A DNA stretch of 64,000 nucleotides from an uncultured Aquimonas sp. (GTDB taxonomy: Bacteria; Pseudomonadota; Gammaproteobacteria; Xanthomonadales; Xanthomonadaceae), in NCBI RefSeq assembly GCF_937888285.1, contig NZ_CALART010000030.1, positions 1 to 64,000 on the forward strand, given 5' to 3'. The stretch's first letter is position 1. The number at the start of each line of letters is the position of its first letter. Under the pieces are notes generated by a model. The model did not search any database and was not told where the DNA came from. It was given only the letters and a program-made list of their open reading frames with translations. This document shows positions 1 through 7,127 of this stretch, one piece after another. The position numbers were made by a program, and so were the translations under genes.

Positions 1-309
1 CAAGGAGATGGCCGAGTTCGCTAAACGTGTTGCGCTTGATTCTTGAGACCGCCCCCTCCTCTCTAGCTCAAGGAAGCTCTCAATCGCGGTGTCAGAGTCT
101 GCGGAAGCCATGTTATGACGCCCAACTACTATTAGACGAAAACCGTCGTGATAACACCGCCGCATAATCTGGAGCAACGCGGGCGGGCTTCGAAAATAGG
201 CCCTCAAAATCAACCACTTACGCCGACCTATCCGCCTATCACGTCGGCCTAATCTGGCAGCCTGTGCGTCGGCCTGCGCGATCGTGGCATCGGTTATCCG
301 GATGTTCAA
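1..309 (-). CDS. Unrecognised ORF cut by the left edge, low-GC
   Basis: Reading leftwards, a frame stays open from an in-frame stop at about 318 to the window edge. It gives about 103 codons from a possible TTG start at 309, with internal ATGs at about 165 and 111. The predicted chain is basic near its start (LGRRDRRIGRRKW at about residues 21-33) and more acidic later (MASADSDTAIESFLELERR at about 67-85). I recognise no family. By hand count the region is about 50-55% GC, far below the neighbours, with mixed third positions, which suggests transferred DNA. No good Shine-Dalgarno sequence precedes the TTG, so the start is uncertain. A competing reading is a short tail of a rightward gene ending with TGA at 44-46. 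The ORF may be spurious. Confidence 0.35.
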   Translation of the reverse strand, partial: MNIRITDATIAQADAQAARLGRRDRRIGRRKWLILRAYFRSPPALLQIMRRCYHDGFRLIVVGRHNMASADSDTAIESFLELERRGRSQESSATRLANSAISL

Positions 310-436
310 GCCGTATCAAGCAGCTCGCCTGCCCTCGGCAGCTCAAGCGCCAGCCCGGCTATCGTGTCGGGCTCGACTCCTACGGTTGGCGCGGCGCTCG
401 GGCAGCGCTCGGTGATTTTCGAGCGACGACCACCCT

Positions 437-886
437 TCAAACGCCACGCAGCAGCCAATGCCGCTCGCCTTCGCCCACCTGCTGGAATCCGTGCCTCGCG
501 TAGAAACGCTGCGCGCCGGTGTTCACCTTCAGCACCTGCAGTTCGATGCTGCGGCCCACGGCGCGGGCCTGCTGCTGCAGGTCGCGAAGAACGGCCGAGC
601 CGAGGCCGCGGCCCTGGGCTGCGGGGCGCAGGTAGAGGCGGGCGAGGTAGAGGTGGGTCTGCCGCCATTCGATGTGGCGCAGGCCCAGCACCTCGTCGCG
701 CACGACGATGAAGTCCTGCGTGCCGGGGCGGAACGCCTGCGCGTGGCGTTCGCGTTGGTCGGCTTCGATCCACGGGCCCCAGGTCTGTTCGACGTACGCG
801 CGCATGGCCTCGCGGGTGATCGCGTAGGCGAGCTCGCTGTGATCGGCCTGGATCGGGCGCAGGACGAAGGTCGGCGGGGTGCGCAT
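437..886 (-). CDS. GNAT-family N-acetyltransferase
   Basis: A 149-residue protein of the size of a single GNAT domain, predicted to move an acetyl group from acetyl-CoA to an amine on an unknown substrate in the cytoplasm. The acetyl-CoA pyrophosphate loop is visible as AAQGRGLGSAV (residues 89-99, Q91-x-x-G94-x-G96). The C-terminal motif with N122 followed by FYARHGF (128-134) is also typical. The frame stays open upstream to 1162, but that part is proline/arginine-rich and does not look like protein, so I start at the ATG at 886, directly before the conserved domain. It faces away from the next gene and has no clear operon partner. Confidence 0.85.
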   Translation of the reverse strand: MRTPPTFVLRPIQADHSELAYAITREAMRAYVEQTWGPWIEADQRERHAQAFRPGTQDFIVVRDEVLGLRHIEWRQTHLYLARLYLRPAAQGRGLGSAVLRDLQQQARAVGRSIELQVLKVNTGAQRFYARHGFQQVGEGERHWLLRGV

Positions 887-1224
887 CGACTGCGGCGGTG
901 CGTGGGGGCGCATCGCCACAGGCTGAAGCCTGCGGCCTTCATTGACCAGAGTTGCGATCGGCTCGGCGCGTGCCGCTGCGCTGTGCCTCGCGGGCACGTC
1001 AGGCCGCGCCGGCGGGCGACGCGCGACGGTCGTCGGTGGGCAGGCGCGCCGCGGTGTGGGCAGACAGATGGGCAAGCCCGCCGCAGCAGTCCATGCGGCC
1101 TGTTCATCGTTCTGTAATGCCAATGGCGAGCGCCATTCATGCGCGACGGACGCGCCCGTCATGGCGGCGGGGCTCCAATGGCAGCTTCGAGGGGCACCCC
1201 GCTCCTTACCCCCAGAGGTCCGCC
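887..1224. other. Intergenic region between divergent genes
   Basis: 338 bases between the GNAT gene and the secreted SnoaL-like gene. Several overlapping frames are open here because of the high GC, but none has protein-like composition. The one structure I see is a short palindrome at 1122-1137, listed separately. Promoters for both flanking genes should lie here, but no convincing -35/-10 pair stands out. Confidence 0.6.
1122..1137. promoter_or_regulatory. 7-bp perfect palindrome AATGGCG-AG-CGCCATT
   Basis: The two 7-base arms are exact reverse complements with a 2-base spacer. The site lies 88 bases before the ATG of the secreted SnoaL-like gene, in a region that must hold its promoter, so it could be an operator. 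No cognate regulator is identifiable and a chance palindrome is possible. Confidence 0.25.
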
Positions 1225-1776
1225 ATGTACCGTTCCAGCTTCGCTCTGCTCGCTCTGTCCCTGGCCGCCGGCGCGTCGGCCAATGCGCCCGTCTACAACG
1301 CCAACGTCACCGAAGCCGAAGTGCTGGCCGCCCAAACCGCCTGGTGCAATGCGCTGGTTTCGATCAGCACCACCGGCGAGCAGCAGGGCCAGGCCGCCGC
1401 CCGGAAGCTGGCCGGTGAGGTCATCGATGCCGCCTACGGCTACAACCTGGGCCCCGTGCTGTTCAAGCCGACCCTGACCGTGGCGCCGCAGACCTTCCGC
1501 ACCACCCGCGAGGGCGCGCTGGCCTACTTCGTCGGCGGCGATTCGAACTTTGCCAACGACTCCGGCTTCGCCCTGAAGGGCTGGACGGCCTGCCGTGCGG
1601 AAAATGCCGCCGTGCACATCAACGGCGACGTTGCCACCACCATGGGCAACGTGATCATCACCAACAAGGACGGCAGCACCACCACCGTCGACAAAACCTG
1701 GAAGTTCAAGAAGGACGATCAGGGCACACTGCGCATCGTCGTGCACCACAGCTCGCTGCCCTACACCGCCTCCTGA
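1225..1776 (+). CDS. Secreted SnoaL/NTF2-like protein, unknown function
   Basis: 183 residues starting at the ATG at 1225, preceded by CAGAGG as a plausible ribosome site. Residues 1-19 or 1-21 form a signal peptide (hydrophobic FALLALSLAAG, then ASANA), so the mature protein is periplasmic or secreted. The rest resembles a family common in marine and xanthomonad-like bacteria, with a SnoaL/NTF2-type fold; highly conserved-looking stretches are YGYNLGPVLFKPTLT and RIVVHHSSLPY near the end. Family members are often labelled phosphoribosyl-AMP cyclohydrolase in databases. I see no histidine-pathway features here and consider that label wrong. Substrate unknown. No obvious operon partner. Confidence 0.75.
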   Translation: MYRSSFALLALSLAAGASANAPVYNANVTEAEVLAAQTAWCNALVSISTTGEQQGQAAARKLAGEVIDAAYGYNLGPVLFKPTLTVAPQTFRTTREGALAYFVGGDSNFANDSGFALKGWTACRAENAAVHINGDVATTMGNVIITNKDGSTTTVDKTWKFKKDDQGTLRIVVHHSSLPYTAS

Positions 1777-1962
1777 GCGCTGGCGCAGTGAACGCACCTG
1801 ATCGAACGCACAGCGGCGCCCATGCGCTGCGGCTGACGCAAGGCCCCTTCGCCTGAAGGCTGCGATAGGGCAGCGTCGCCCGCGGGTCCCCCGCAGTTCC
1901 TCCGTTCATCGAGTGCGAGTCACTGCGCCTGGCCGTCCGGGCGCTGACAGAACCAGGTCTCC

Positions 1963-3534
1963 ATGATCCGCACCCGGCTCGCCATCGCGTTCTCCGCCCT
2001 TGCCCTGCTTGCGCTGGTGCAGTCACTGTTCGCCTGGTGGGCGGCCTCGACGGCCGCCCACCATGCCGAACGCAGCGTCAATGCGACACGGATGCTGGCG
2101 GAGTATCTCGAGATCTCCGGCAACAAGCAGCGGCTCAAGGTGTGGTTCGCCCAGCGCATGCTCGCCAACGACCCAGCCCCCGAGGTGCGCGATGCGCTCA
2201 TGGGCTCCATGCTGTCCAGCCTCGAAGCCCTGCGCCAACTCGCTGCGGCGGCGCCGCTTGAAGCGCGCGACATGGAGCAGCGGGAAGTCGAAATGGTGGC
2301 ACTGAACATCGCCACCATGGATGCAGCGATCGAGGCGGCCGAACGGCCCGGCGCCGAGCTGCCTCCTGCGGAACAATGGCGTACAACGCTGCTCGCCTTC
2401 GATGAGCTGGCCGGGCGCGACATGCGCATGCTGCTGCGCGAGGCCGTGGATCGCCAGGAGAACGCGAGCCTCGAGGCGTCCGCCGAACTGTCGCTGGCGC
2501 TGGCACAGGTTCGCCGGTACGAATTGCTGCTCGCGCTGAGCGTGTGTGCTCTGGCTTTTGCCTCCGTCGCCTACTTCGTGCGCCGCCTCGATCGACCTTT
2601 CGCCGATCTCGCGCGCCTGAGCGAGGCGCTGGCAGCCGGGGATTTTGGCGCGCGCAGCCGGATCAGCGGTCGCAACGAATTCGCGCGGATCGGCTCCCTT
2701 CTCGACTCGATGGCCGAGTGCCTGGCTACTGCCCAGGCGCGCAGCCAGCAGCTGCAGCAGCAGCTCGAGGAGCTGGTCGCCGAACGTACGCGCGCGCTCA
2801 GCCACGCGTACGAAACCCTGCTCGTGATCGAGGCCCGCCGCCGCCAGTTCTTCGCCGAGCTCAGCCATGAGCTGCGCACGCCCGCCACCGTCATCCGTGG
2901 CGAAGCCGAGGTGGCGCTGCGCAGCCCTGCTGACCCCAATGCGCAGTGCGAAGCACTGGCACGCATCATCGATGCCACCAGCGAGCTGGGAGGGCGCATC
3001 CAGGACCTCCTCGACGCCGCCAGGGGTGGCCCGCTGGACTATGCGCTGAACATCCGCGCGGAGCCGCTGCGCGAGATCGTCGACGCCGCAGTTCGGCAGA
3101 TGCAGGCGGTCGCCGAGCATCGCAACCTGCGGCTGGACTTCGACACCGGCGCCGCGCCGCATGACTGTCTGGTGCACGCCGATCGCGAACGCCTGCAGCA
3201 GGCCCTGGTCATCCTGCTGGACAACGCGCTGCGCTACTCGCCAAGAGGAACGCGCGTGACCGTAGGCATGGACGTCGACAGCGAGCACTGGCTCGTCCAC
3301 ATCGACGACGAGGGCTCAGGCATGGCCTCGGGCACGCTGGAAAGGGCTTTCGAGCCACACTACCGCGGCGCCGCCGGTCTGCAGCATGCGCCCACCGGGC
3401 AGGGGCTTGGCCTCGCCATCGCACTGCGCATCGTCCAGGCTCTCGGCGGCAGCATCGAACTGTCCAACCGGGAAGCGGGCGGACTGCGTGCCAGCATTGC
3501 GCTCCCCATCAGCCCGGTTGAAGGCAAGGCATGA
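1963..3534 (+). CDS. Two-component sensor histidine kinase
   Basis: 523 residues. An N-terminal membrane segment (about 7-28) and a second (187-206) enclose a roughly 155-residue, mainly helical periplasmic sensor region without a recognisable domain. A HAMP linker (about 207-259) and a glutamine-rich coiled coil (about 255-285) follow. The HisKA phospho-acceptor is H302 in FFAELSHELRTP. The ATPase domain has its N box at N421 (DNALRYSP), G1 at DDEGSGM (448-454) and G2 at GQGLGLAI (479-486). All catalytic motifs are intact. The gene overlaps the next one by 4 bases (ATGA), so the kinase and regulator are translationally coupled. The kinase-first order is the reverse of most OmpR-type pairs. 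The signal is unknown. Confidence 0.92.
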   Translation: MIRTRLAIAFSALALLALVQSLFAWWAASTAAHHAERSVNATRMLAEYLEISGNKQRLKVWFAQRMLANDPAPEVRDALMGSMLSSLEALRQLAAAAPLEARDMEQREVEMVALNIATMDAAIEAAERPGAELPPAEQWRTTLLAFDELAGRDMRMLLREAVDRQENASLEASAELSLALAQVRRYELLLALSVCALAFASVAYFVRRLDRPFADLARLSEALAAGDFGARSRISGRNEFARIGSLLDSMAECLATAQARSQQLQQQLEELVAERTRALSHAYETLLVIEARRRQFFAELSHELRTPATVIRGEAEVALRSPADPNAQCEALARIIDATSELGGRIQDLLDAARGGPLDYALNIRAEPLREIVDAAVRQMQAVAEHRNLRLDFDTGAAPHDCLVHADRERLQQALVILLDNALRYSPRGTRVTVGMDVDSEHWLVHIDDEGSGMASGTLERAFEPHYRGAAGLQHAPTGQGLGLAIALRIVQALGGSIELSNREAGGLRASIALPISPVEGKA

Positions 3535-4235
3535 GCAAGACCCTGCTGATCGTCGAGGACGACATCCGCGTCGCTGATTTCCTGCTGCGCGGCCTCCGCG
3601 CCGAGGGCTACACGCCAACCGCCGCCGGCAGCGCCGAGGACGCCTTGCCGCTGCTGCGGCGTGGCGGATTCGACCTCGCCGTGTTCGACGTGATGCTGCC
3701 CGGCCTGTCGGGAATGGAGCTCTGCCAGCAGATCCGCGCCGAGTGCCTGGTCTTGCCGGTACTGATGCTCACCGCCATGGGCAGCGTGCAGGAGCGCGTG
3801 GCCGGGCTGCGCTGCGGCGCCGACGACTACCTGACCAAGCCTTTCGCCTTCGATGAACTGCTGGCGCGCATCGAAGCCCTGCTGCGGCGGCCTCCACAGT
3901 GGATCGAGCGCGCCTCCGAGCTGGTGGTCGGCGACCTGGTCTTCGACCGCAGGCGCATGGAGGTGCGGCGCGGCGGCGTCCAACTGGCCCTCACTGCGAA
4001 GGAACTCGCCCTGCTGGAGCTGCTGATGGACGCTCCCGGCCGCTTGTTCAGCCGCGAGCGCATCCTGTCCAACGTCTGGGGCCTGGATTCCGACCCACTG
4101 ACCAATGTGGTCGACGTGTACATCCGCCGCCTGCGCGCGAAGCTGGACATCGCAGGGCAAGCCTCGCGCATCACCACCGTGCGCGGCCTCGGCTACCGGC
4201 TGGATGCGGTGGCCGACGGCGCGCAGCCCAGCTGA
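3531..4235 (+). CDS. OmpR/PhoB-family response regulator
   Basis: 234 residues, partner of the kinase it overlaps. The receiver domain (1-115) has acidic residues D10/D11, phospho-acceptor D53 in VFDVMLPG, T81 and K103 (LTKPF). A winged-helix DNA-binding domain fills about 126-228, with the typical LTAKELALLELLMD and VYIRRLRAKLD stretches. It should bind DNA as a dimer when phosphorylated. Targets are unknown; the next gene downstream, the secreted SGNH hydrolase, sits beyond a 595-base gap that could hold a regulated promoter. Confidence 0.93.
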   Translation: MSKTLLIVEDDIRVADFLLRGLRAEGYTPTAAGSAEDALPLLRRGGFDLAVFDVMLPGLSGMELCQQIRAECLVLPVLMLTAMGSVQERVAGLRCGADDYLTKPFAFDELLARIEALLRRPPQWIERASELVVGDLVFDRRRMEVRRGGVQLALTAKELALLELLMDAPGRLFSRERILSNVWGLDSDPLTNVVDVYIRRLRAKLDIAGQASRITTVRGLGYRLDAVADGAQPS

Positions 4236-4830
4236 AAGCATGGGATAGCCCCAGCGCTCCTGCCCCAGCGCCTGCACGCCAGGCGGAGCCCTCGCCGCGG
4301 GATCCCGGTGCGCTTCGCCAGCGCCGAGCAGAGGCGTCCTGCGCAGAAGAGGGGTGGCTGGCCGAAGCTCACGGCCTCTGGCGAGCGCGCGATCGTGCAG
4401 CTCTCTTCAAGGGCGGAGCCTGAGCGTACCCGCGCAAGCATTTTGCGCAACTCCGCGCACACGTCCCCGCCGCACGGCGCAGAGGCGCATTGCACGCGCC
4501 ATCGACTCGCAGCATCGCGAAGGCCGATCTGCTGCAGCGCAAAGCGGCGGCTGGTTCGCAACGAGCGCGCAATCATTGGCTGCTTTAGTGGAGCAACCCA
4601 TGGATCTGCGGCGTTGCAGTACACACCGCAGCGCAGCACGCATGGCGCGGGGCGAAACACTGTGCGCTGCATCATGGGAATTCGTTGACGTTATTCGCAA
4701 CCCGACGCTAGCGTACGGCCCGGCATCGGGGGGAACGCCTGCAACGGGCGCCATGCCAACTGTTGGTCGAGTGAACACATGCAGGGGCTTCGTACCCCTG
4801 CGTCGCACACCATCATCCGAGGGGAACACC
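4236..4830. other. 595-base intergenic region upstream of the SGNH hydrolase
   Basis: No convincing gene: the open frames here are arginine/alanine-rich shadows. A weak sigma70-like promoter candidate is TTGACG at 4685-4690 with TAGCGT at 4709-4714, spacer 18, pointing rightwards at the SGNH gene and giving a leader of roughly 110 bases. The leader has no structure I can assign. The length is unusual for this compact genome and suits a regulated promoter. Confidence 0.4.
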
Positions 4831-5922
4831 ATGAAGATCCGCATCCGCAGCACCGCGCGTCGCTGGCTGCCCGGCCTTGCCCTGCTCGCCTGCAGCGCCG
4901 GCCTGCACGCCAGCACCCTGAACCAGAACGTGTCCTGGACAGTGGACCGCTCAGGTACCACCGCGAAGTACCGCGTGGTGGCCTACGGCGATTCCATCTA
5001 CGCCGGCTACAACGGCTCGATCAGCAACGCCGCGCGCTATGCCGCGCCGACCGTCGAATCCGAGTACCTGGCGGCGCGCTGGAATGCCGACATCGAGAAC
5101 ATCCGCCGCACCAAGTCCGGCGCGGTAGCGCGCGATGTGTACGAGAACAAGATCGTCGCCGAGCGCAGCTACATGCAGGCGGCCTCGACGCGGGTGGTGA
5201 CCTTCGAGATGTGCGGCAACGACGGCCTGCAGGCGCGCTCGGCCTTCAAGTCGCAGACCGGCACCTGCAACTACAGCGGGCTGGAAGCGGCGGTCAACTC
5301 ATGCAAGACCTACGTGGCCGCGGCGATGGACTACATCAACGCCAACGCGCATCCGAACACCCGCCTGAAGGTGATCAGCAACCTGTACTACCCCGGCTAC
5401 AACGCCGACAACGTGCAGAGCAGCTGCCGCGACGCCAGCACAGGGCAGACTGTCAACATGCGCGACCGCTTCCTGCCGGCCATCGCCCGCATGAACTACT
5501 GGATGTGCGAGTACGCCCGCCAGAAGGGCTTCCAGTGCGCGGACAGCTTCGCCCAGTACATGGGCGCGGACTACGACAGCAATGGCGACGGCATCATCGA
5601 TTCGCAGGCCCTGCGCTATGTGCCGGGCGATACCGAATCGGCCTACGTCAACCGCATCGCGGTGACCCTGCGTTCAACCCTGCGCGACGCCAACACCCAC
5701 TTCGTGTCGGCGCAGACCAGCTACGACTACATCCAGTCGGACGACGTGCATCCGACCTACACCGGCGGCACCGTCAGCGCCGGCCTGTGGGGCGGCAGCA
5801 CCGGCACGGGCGCGGCGCGCTACACCAGCTTCACCAATGGCCGCAGCCCGATCTGGAACCAGCTGGGCCACGAGCGCATGGGCTGGGCCCTGTCCGAGTT
5901 CAATCCGGCCACGCCGAACTGA
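4831..5922 (+). CDS. Secreted SGNH/GDSL-family hydrolase with EF-hand-like loop
   Basis: 363 residues, starting at the ATG at 4831 behind GAGGGGA. The long open frame upstream is not used, because a signal peptide (1-27, ending GLHA) begins here. SGNH blocks are visible: nucleophile S55 in AYGDSIYAG, the block-III GND triplet (129-131, N130 as oxyanion residue), and the catalytic Asp/His pair in SDDVHP (D304, H307). Together they predict an exported esterase, lipase or carbohydrate esterase. Residues 247-257 (DYDSNGDGIID) match a calcium-binding EF-hand/dockerin-type loop. Six or more cysteines in the mature part suggest disulfides. The gene is followed after 34 bases by an unknown membrane-anchored protein, likely co-transcribed. 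Confidence 0.85.
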   Translation: MKIRIRSTARRWLPGLALLACSAGLHASTLNQNVSWTVDRSGTTAKYRVVAYGDSIYAGYNGSISNAARYAAPTVESEYLAARWNADIENIRRTKSGAVARDVYENKIVAERSYMQAASTRVVTFEMCGNDGLQARSAFKSQTGTCNYSGLEAAVNSCKTYVAAAMDYINANAHPNTRLKVISNLYYPGYNADNVQSSCRDASTGQTVNMRDRFLPAIARMNYWMCEYARQKGFQCADSFAQYMGADYDSNGDGIIDSQALRYVPGDTESAYVNRIAVTLRSTLRDANTHFVSAQTSYDYIQSDDVHPTYTGGTVSAGLWGGSTGTGAARYTSFTNGRSPIWNQLGHERMGWALSEFNPATPN

Positions 5923-5956
5923 CCGTCCAAAGGTCTGACCGATCGCACGCAAGCGC

Positions 5957-6685
5957 ATGTCCTCGCACACGCCCGAAGGACAGCACGCGCAGCCGCAGGG
6001 GCAGCCCCCCTGCGGACTGCGCGTGGTCGAGCGGGCGCCTGCCGGCGCTCGCCGACAGCGGCTATGGCTGTTGGCTGCTGGGCTCCTCAGCCTGTCCGCA
6101 GTGGTTTATCAGCTGCTGCCTGCCTCGCCCCGCGGCGCGGGCAGCGCCGATGCTGGTGTCGCGCCGCCTGCGCCTTCACTCGCAGCGCGATCTGCCGACG
6201 CAGAGCCTCTGCCGGTGAAGCCGACGCCAGTCGCCAGTGCGCTGCCGGCGAGGCAGAACGACACGCCGCCGACCGTGGCCGAGCGCGCCGACTTCGAGCT
6301 GCCCAGCCTGGACCCGAACGATCTGGCCGCGCATTTCCGCCCCGGCGACCCCGAGCCAACCATGGCCGAGGTGATCCGCGGCCTGCATGAGGCGGGCATC
6401 CGCGAGGGCCTGGGAGCGTTCAACCCGCCAGGCACGGTGCCGCTGATGCCGGGCCTTGCGGTGCCGGAAGACTTCGCACTGCCACTGGGCTATGTGCGGC
6501 ACTATCAGGTCACCGACGAGGGCGAGATGCTGCCGGCGGTGCTGATGTTCTCGCCGGATCACCCGTGGTTCGACGCCGACGGACAGCCGATCGCCCTGCC
6601 GGATGATCGACTGGTGCCGCCCGAGATGGCCCCGCCCGGCCTGCCGATCGAACCGATCCAGCTGCCCGAGCCGCCGCAGGGTTGA
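5957..6685 (+). CDS. Unknown protein with one membrane segment and Pro/Ala-rich linker
   Basis: 242 residues, not recognised. After a short cytoplasmic head, a single hydrophobic segment (about 36-54, LWLLAAGLLSLSAVVYQLL) could be an anchor or uncleaved signal. It is followed by an Ala/Pro linker (55-100) and a more conserved-looking acidic region (about 110-235) with PTMAEVIRGLHEAGIREGL and a proline-rich tail. It is predicted to face the periplasm. It lies 34 bases after the SGNH hydrolase and is probably in its transcript, so it may accompany that enzyme. The composition is coding-like, with no competing frame. Confidence 0.6.
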   Translation: MSSHTPEGQHAQPQGQPPCGLRVVERAPAGARRQRLWLLAAGLLSLSAVVYQLLPASPRGAGSADAGVAPPAPSLAARSADAEPLPVKPTPVASALPARQNDTPPTVAERADFELPSLDPNDLAAHFRPGDPEPTMAEVIRGLHEAGIREGLGAFNPPGTVPLMPGLAVPEDFALPLGYVRHYQVTDEGEMLPAVLMFSPDHPWFDADGQPIALPDDRLVPPEMAPPGLPIEPIQLPEPPQG

Positions 6686-6813
6686 GGGCGAGTTGTCGGC
6701 TGTCGCGGGGCCGCGGGATGGTGGCACTCTCTCGACCTTTCTTGCCCACGCGCATCAGCAACGGCGATGGCCGCAGCCGAAGCCTGGGCGGCTCACCACC
6801 GGAGCGGGACGAT

Positions 6814-7057
6814 GGCGGATGCGCTGCGCTTATCCGCCCTATAACTCCGAAGGACGCAGTGCCTCAATCGAAGCCAACAAGGCCTGTTCGCCAGCCTCAG
6901 AAAACAACGCGAAGCGAGCCATCGTCGAAGCACGAAGGACGCAATGCCTCCATCGAAGCCAACTAGCCCTGTTCGCCAACCCCCGCGAAGGACGCAATGC
7001 CTCCGACCCTCACGCAGCGAAAGGCCGCGCAGGGTGGGTAAGCGCAGCGCACCCACC
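6814..7057. repeat. 244-bp composite repeat with inverted palindromic ends
   Basis: The 442-base gap 6686-7127 has no gene but a structured repeat. Its two ends are versions of one palindrome in opposite orientation: 6814-6838 (GGCGGAT, 11-base loop, ATCCGCC) and 7033-7057 (GGTGGGT, loop AAGCGCAGCGC, ACCCACC); the loop of the left copy is the reverse complement of the right one. Between them lie direct repeats starting CGAAGGACGCARTGCCTC at 6848, 6933 and 6986. The first two share about 50 bases with few differences and the third is cut after about 20. This resembles non-autonomous REP/REPIN-derived elements. Confidence 0.7.
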
Positions 7058-7127
7058 ACGCTCCCGCCTCGCGCCCCATTGATGCCCCACTTCGCGTCGA
7101 CTCCGCACTCAAGGCTTGCCCGCTCCG

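Noticed and set aside
2..46. Tail of a rightward gene ending at 44-46
   Set aside because: Only 14 codons are visible and a longer open frame exists on the other strand; cannot be decided from this window.
200..320. Possible integron attC site near the low-GC edge
   Set aside because: No pair of RYYYAAC/GTTRRRY core sites with the required symmetry could be found; only the GC shift supports foreign DNA.
1225..1776. Phosphoribosyl-AMP cyclohydrolase label for the secreted SnoaL-like protein
   Set aside because: It has a signal peptide and lacks the Zn-binding Cys/His set of HisI; the label seems to be a propagated database error.
6848..7005. Direct repeats resembling a short CRISPR array
   Set aside because: Only two full units and one partial, of unequal spacing (85 and 53 bases), with no short regular spacers and no cas genes.
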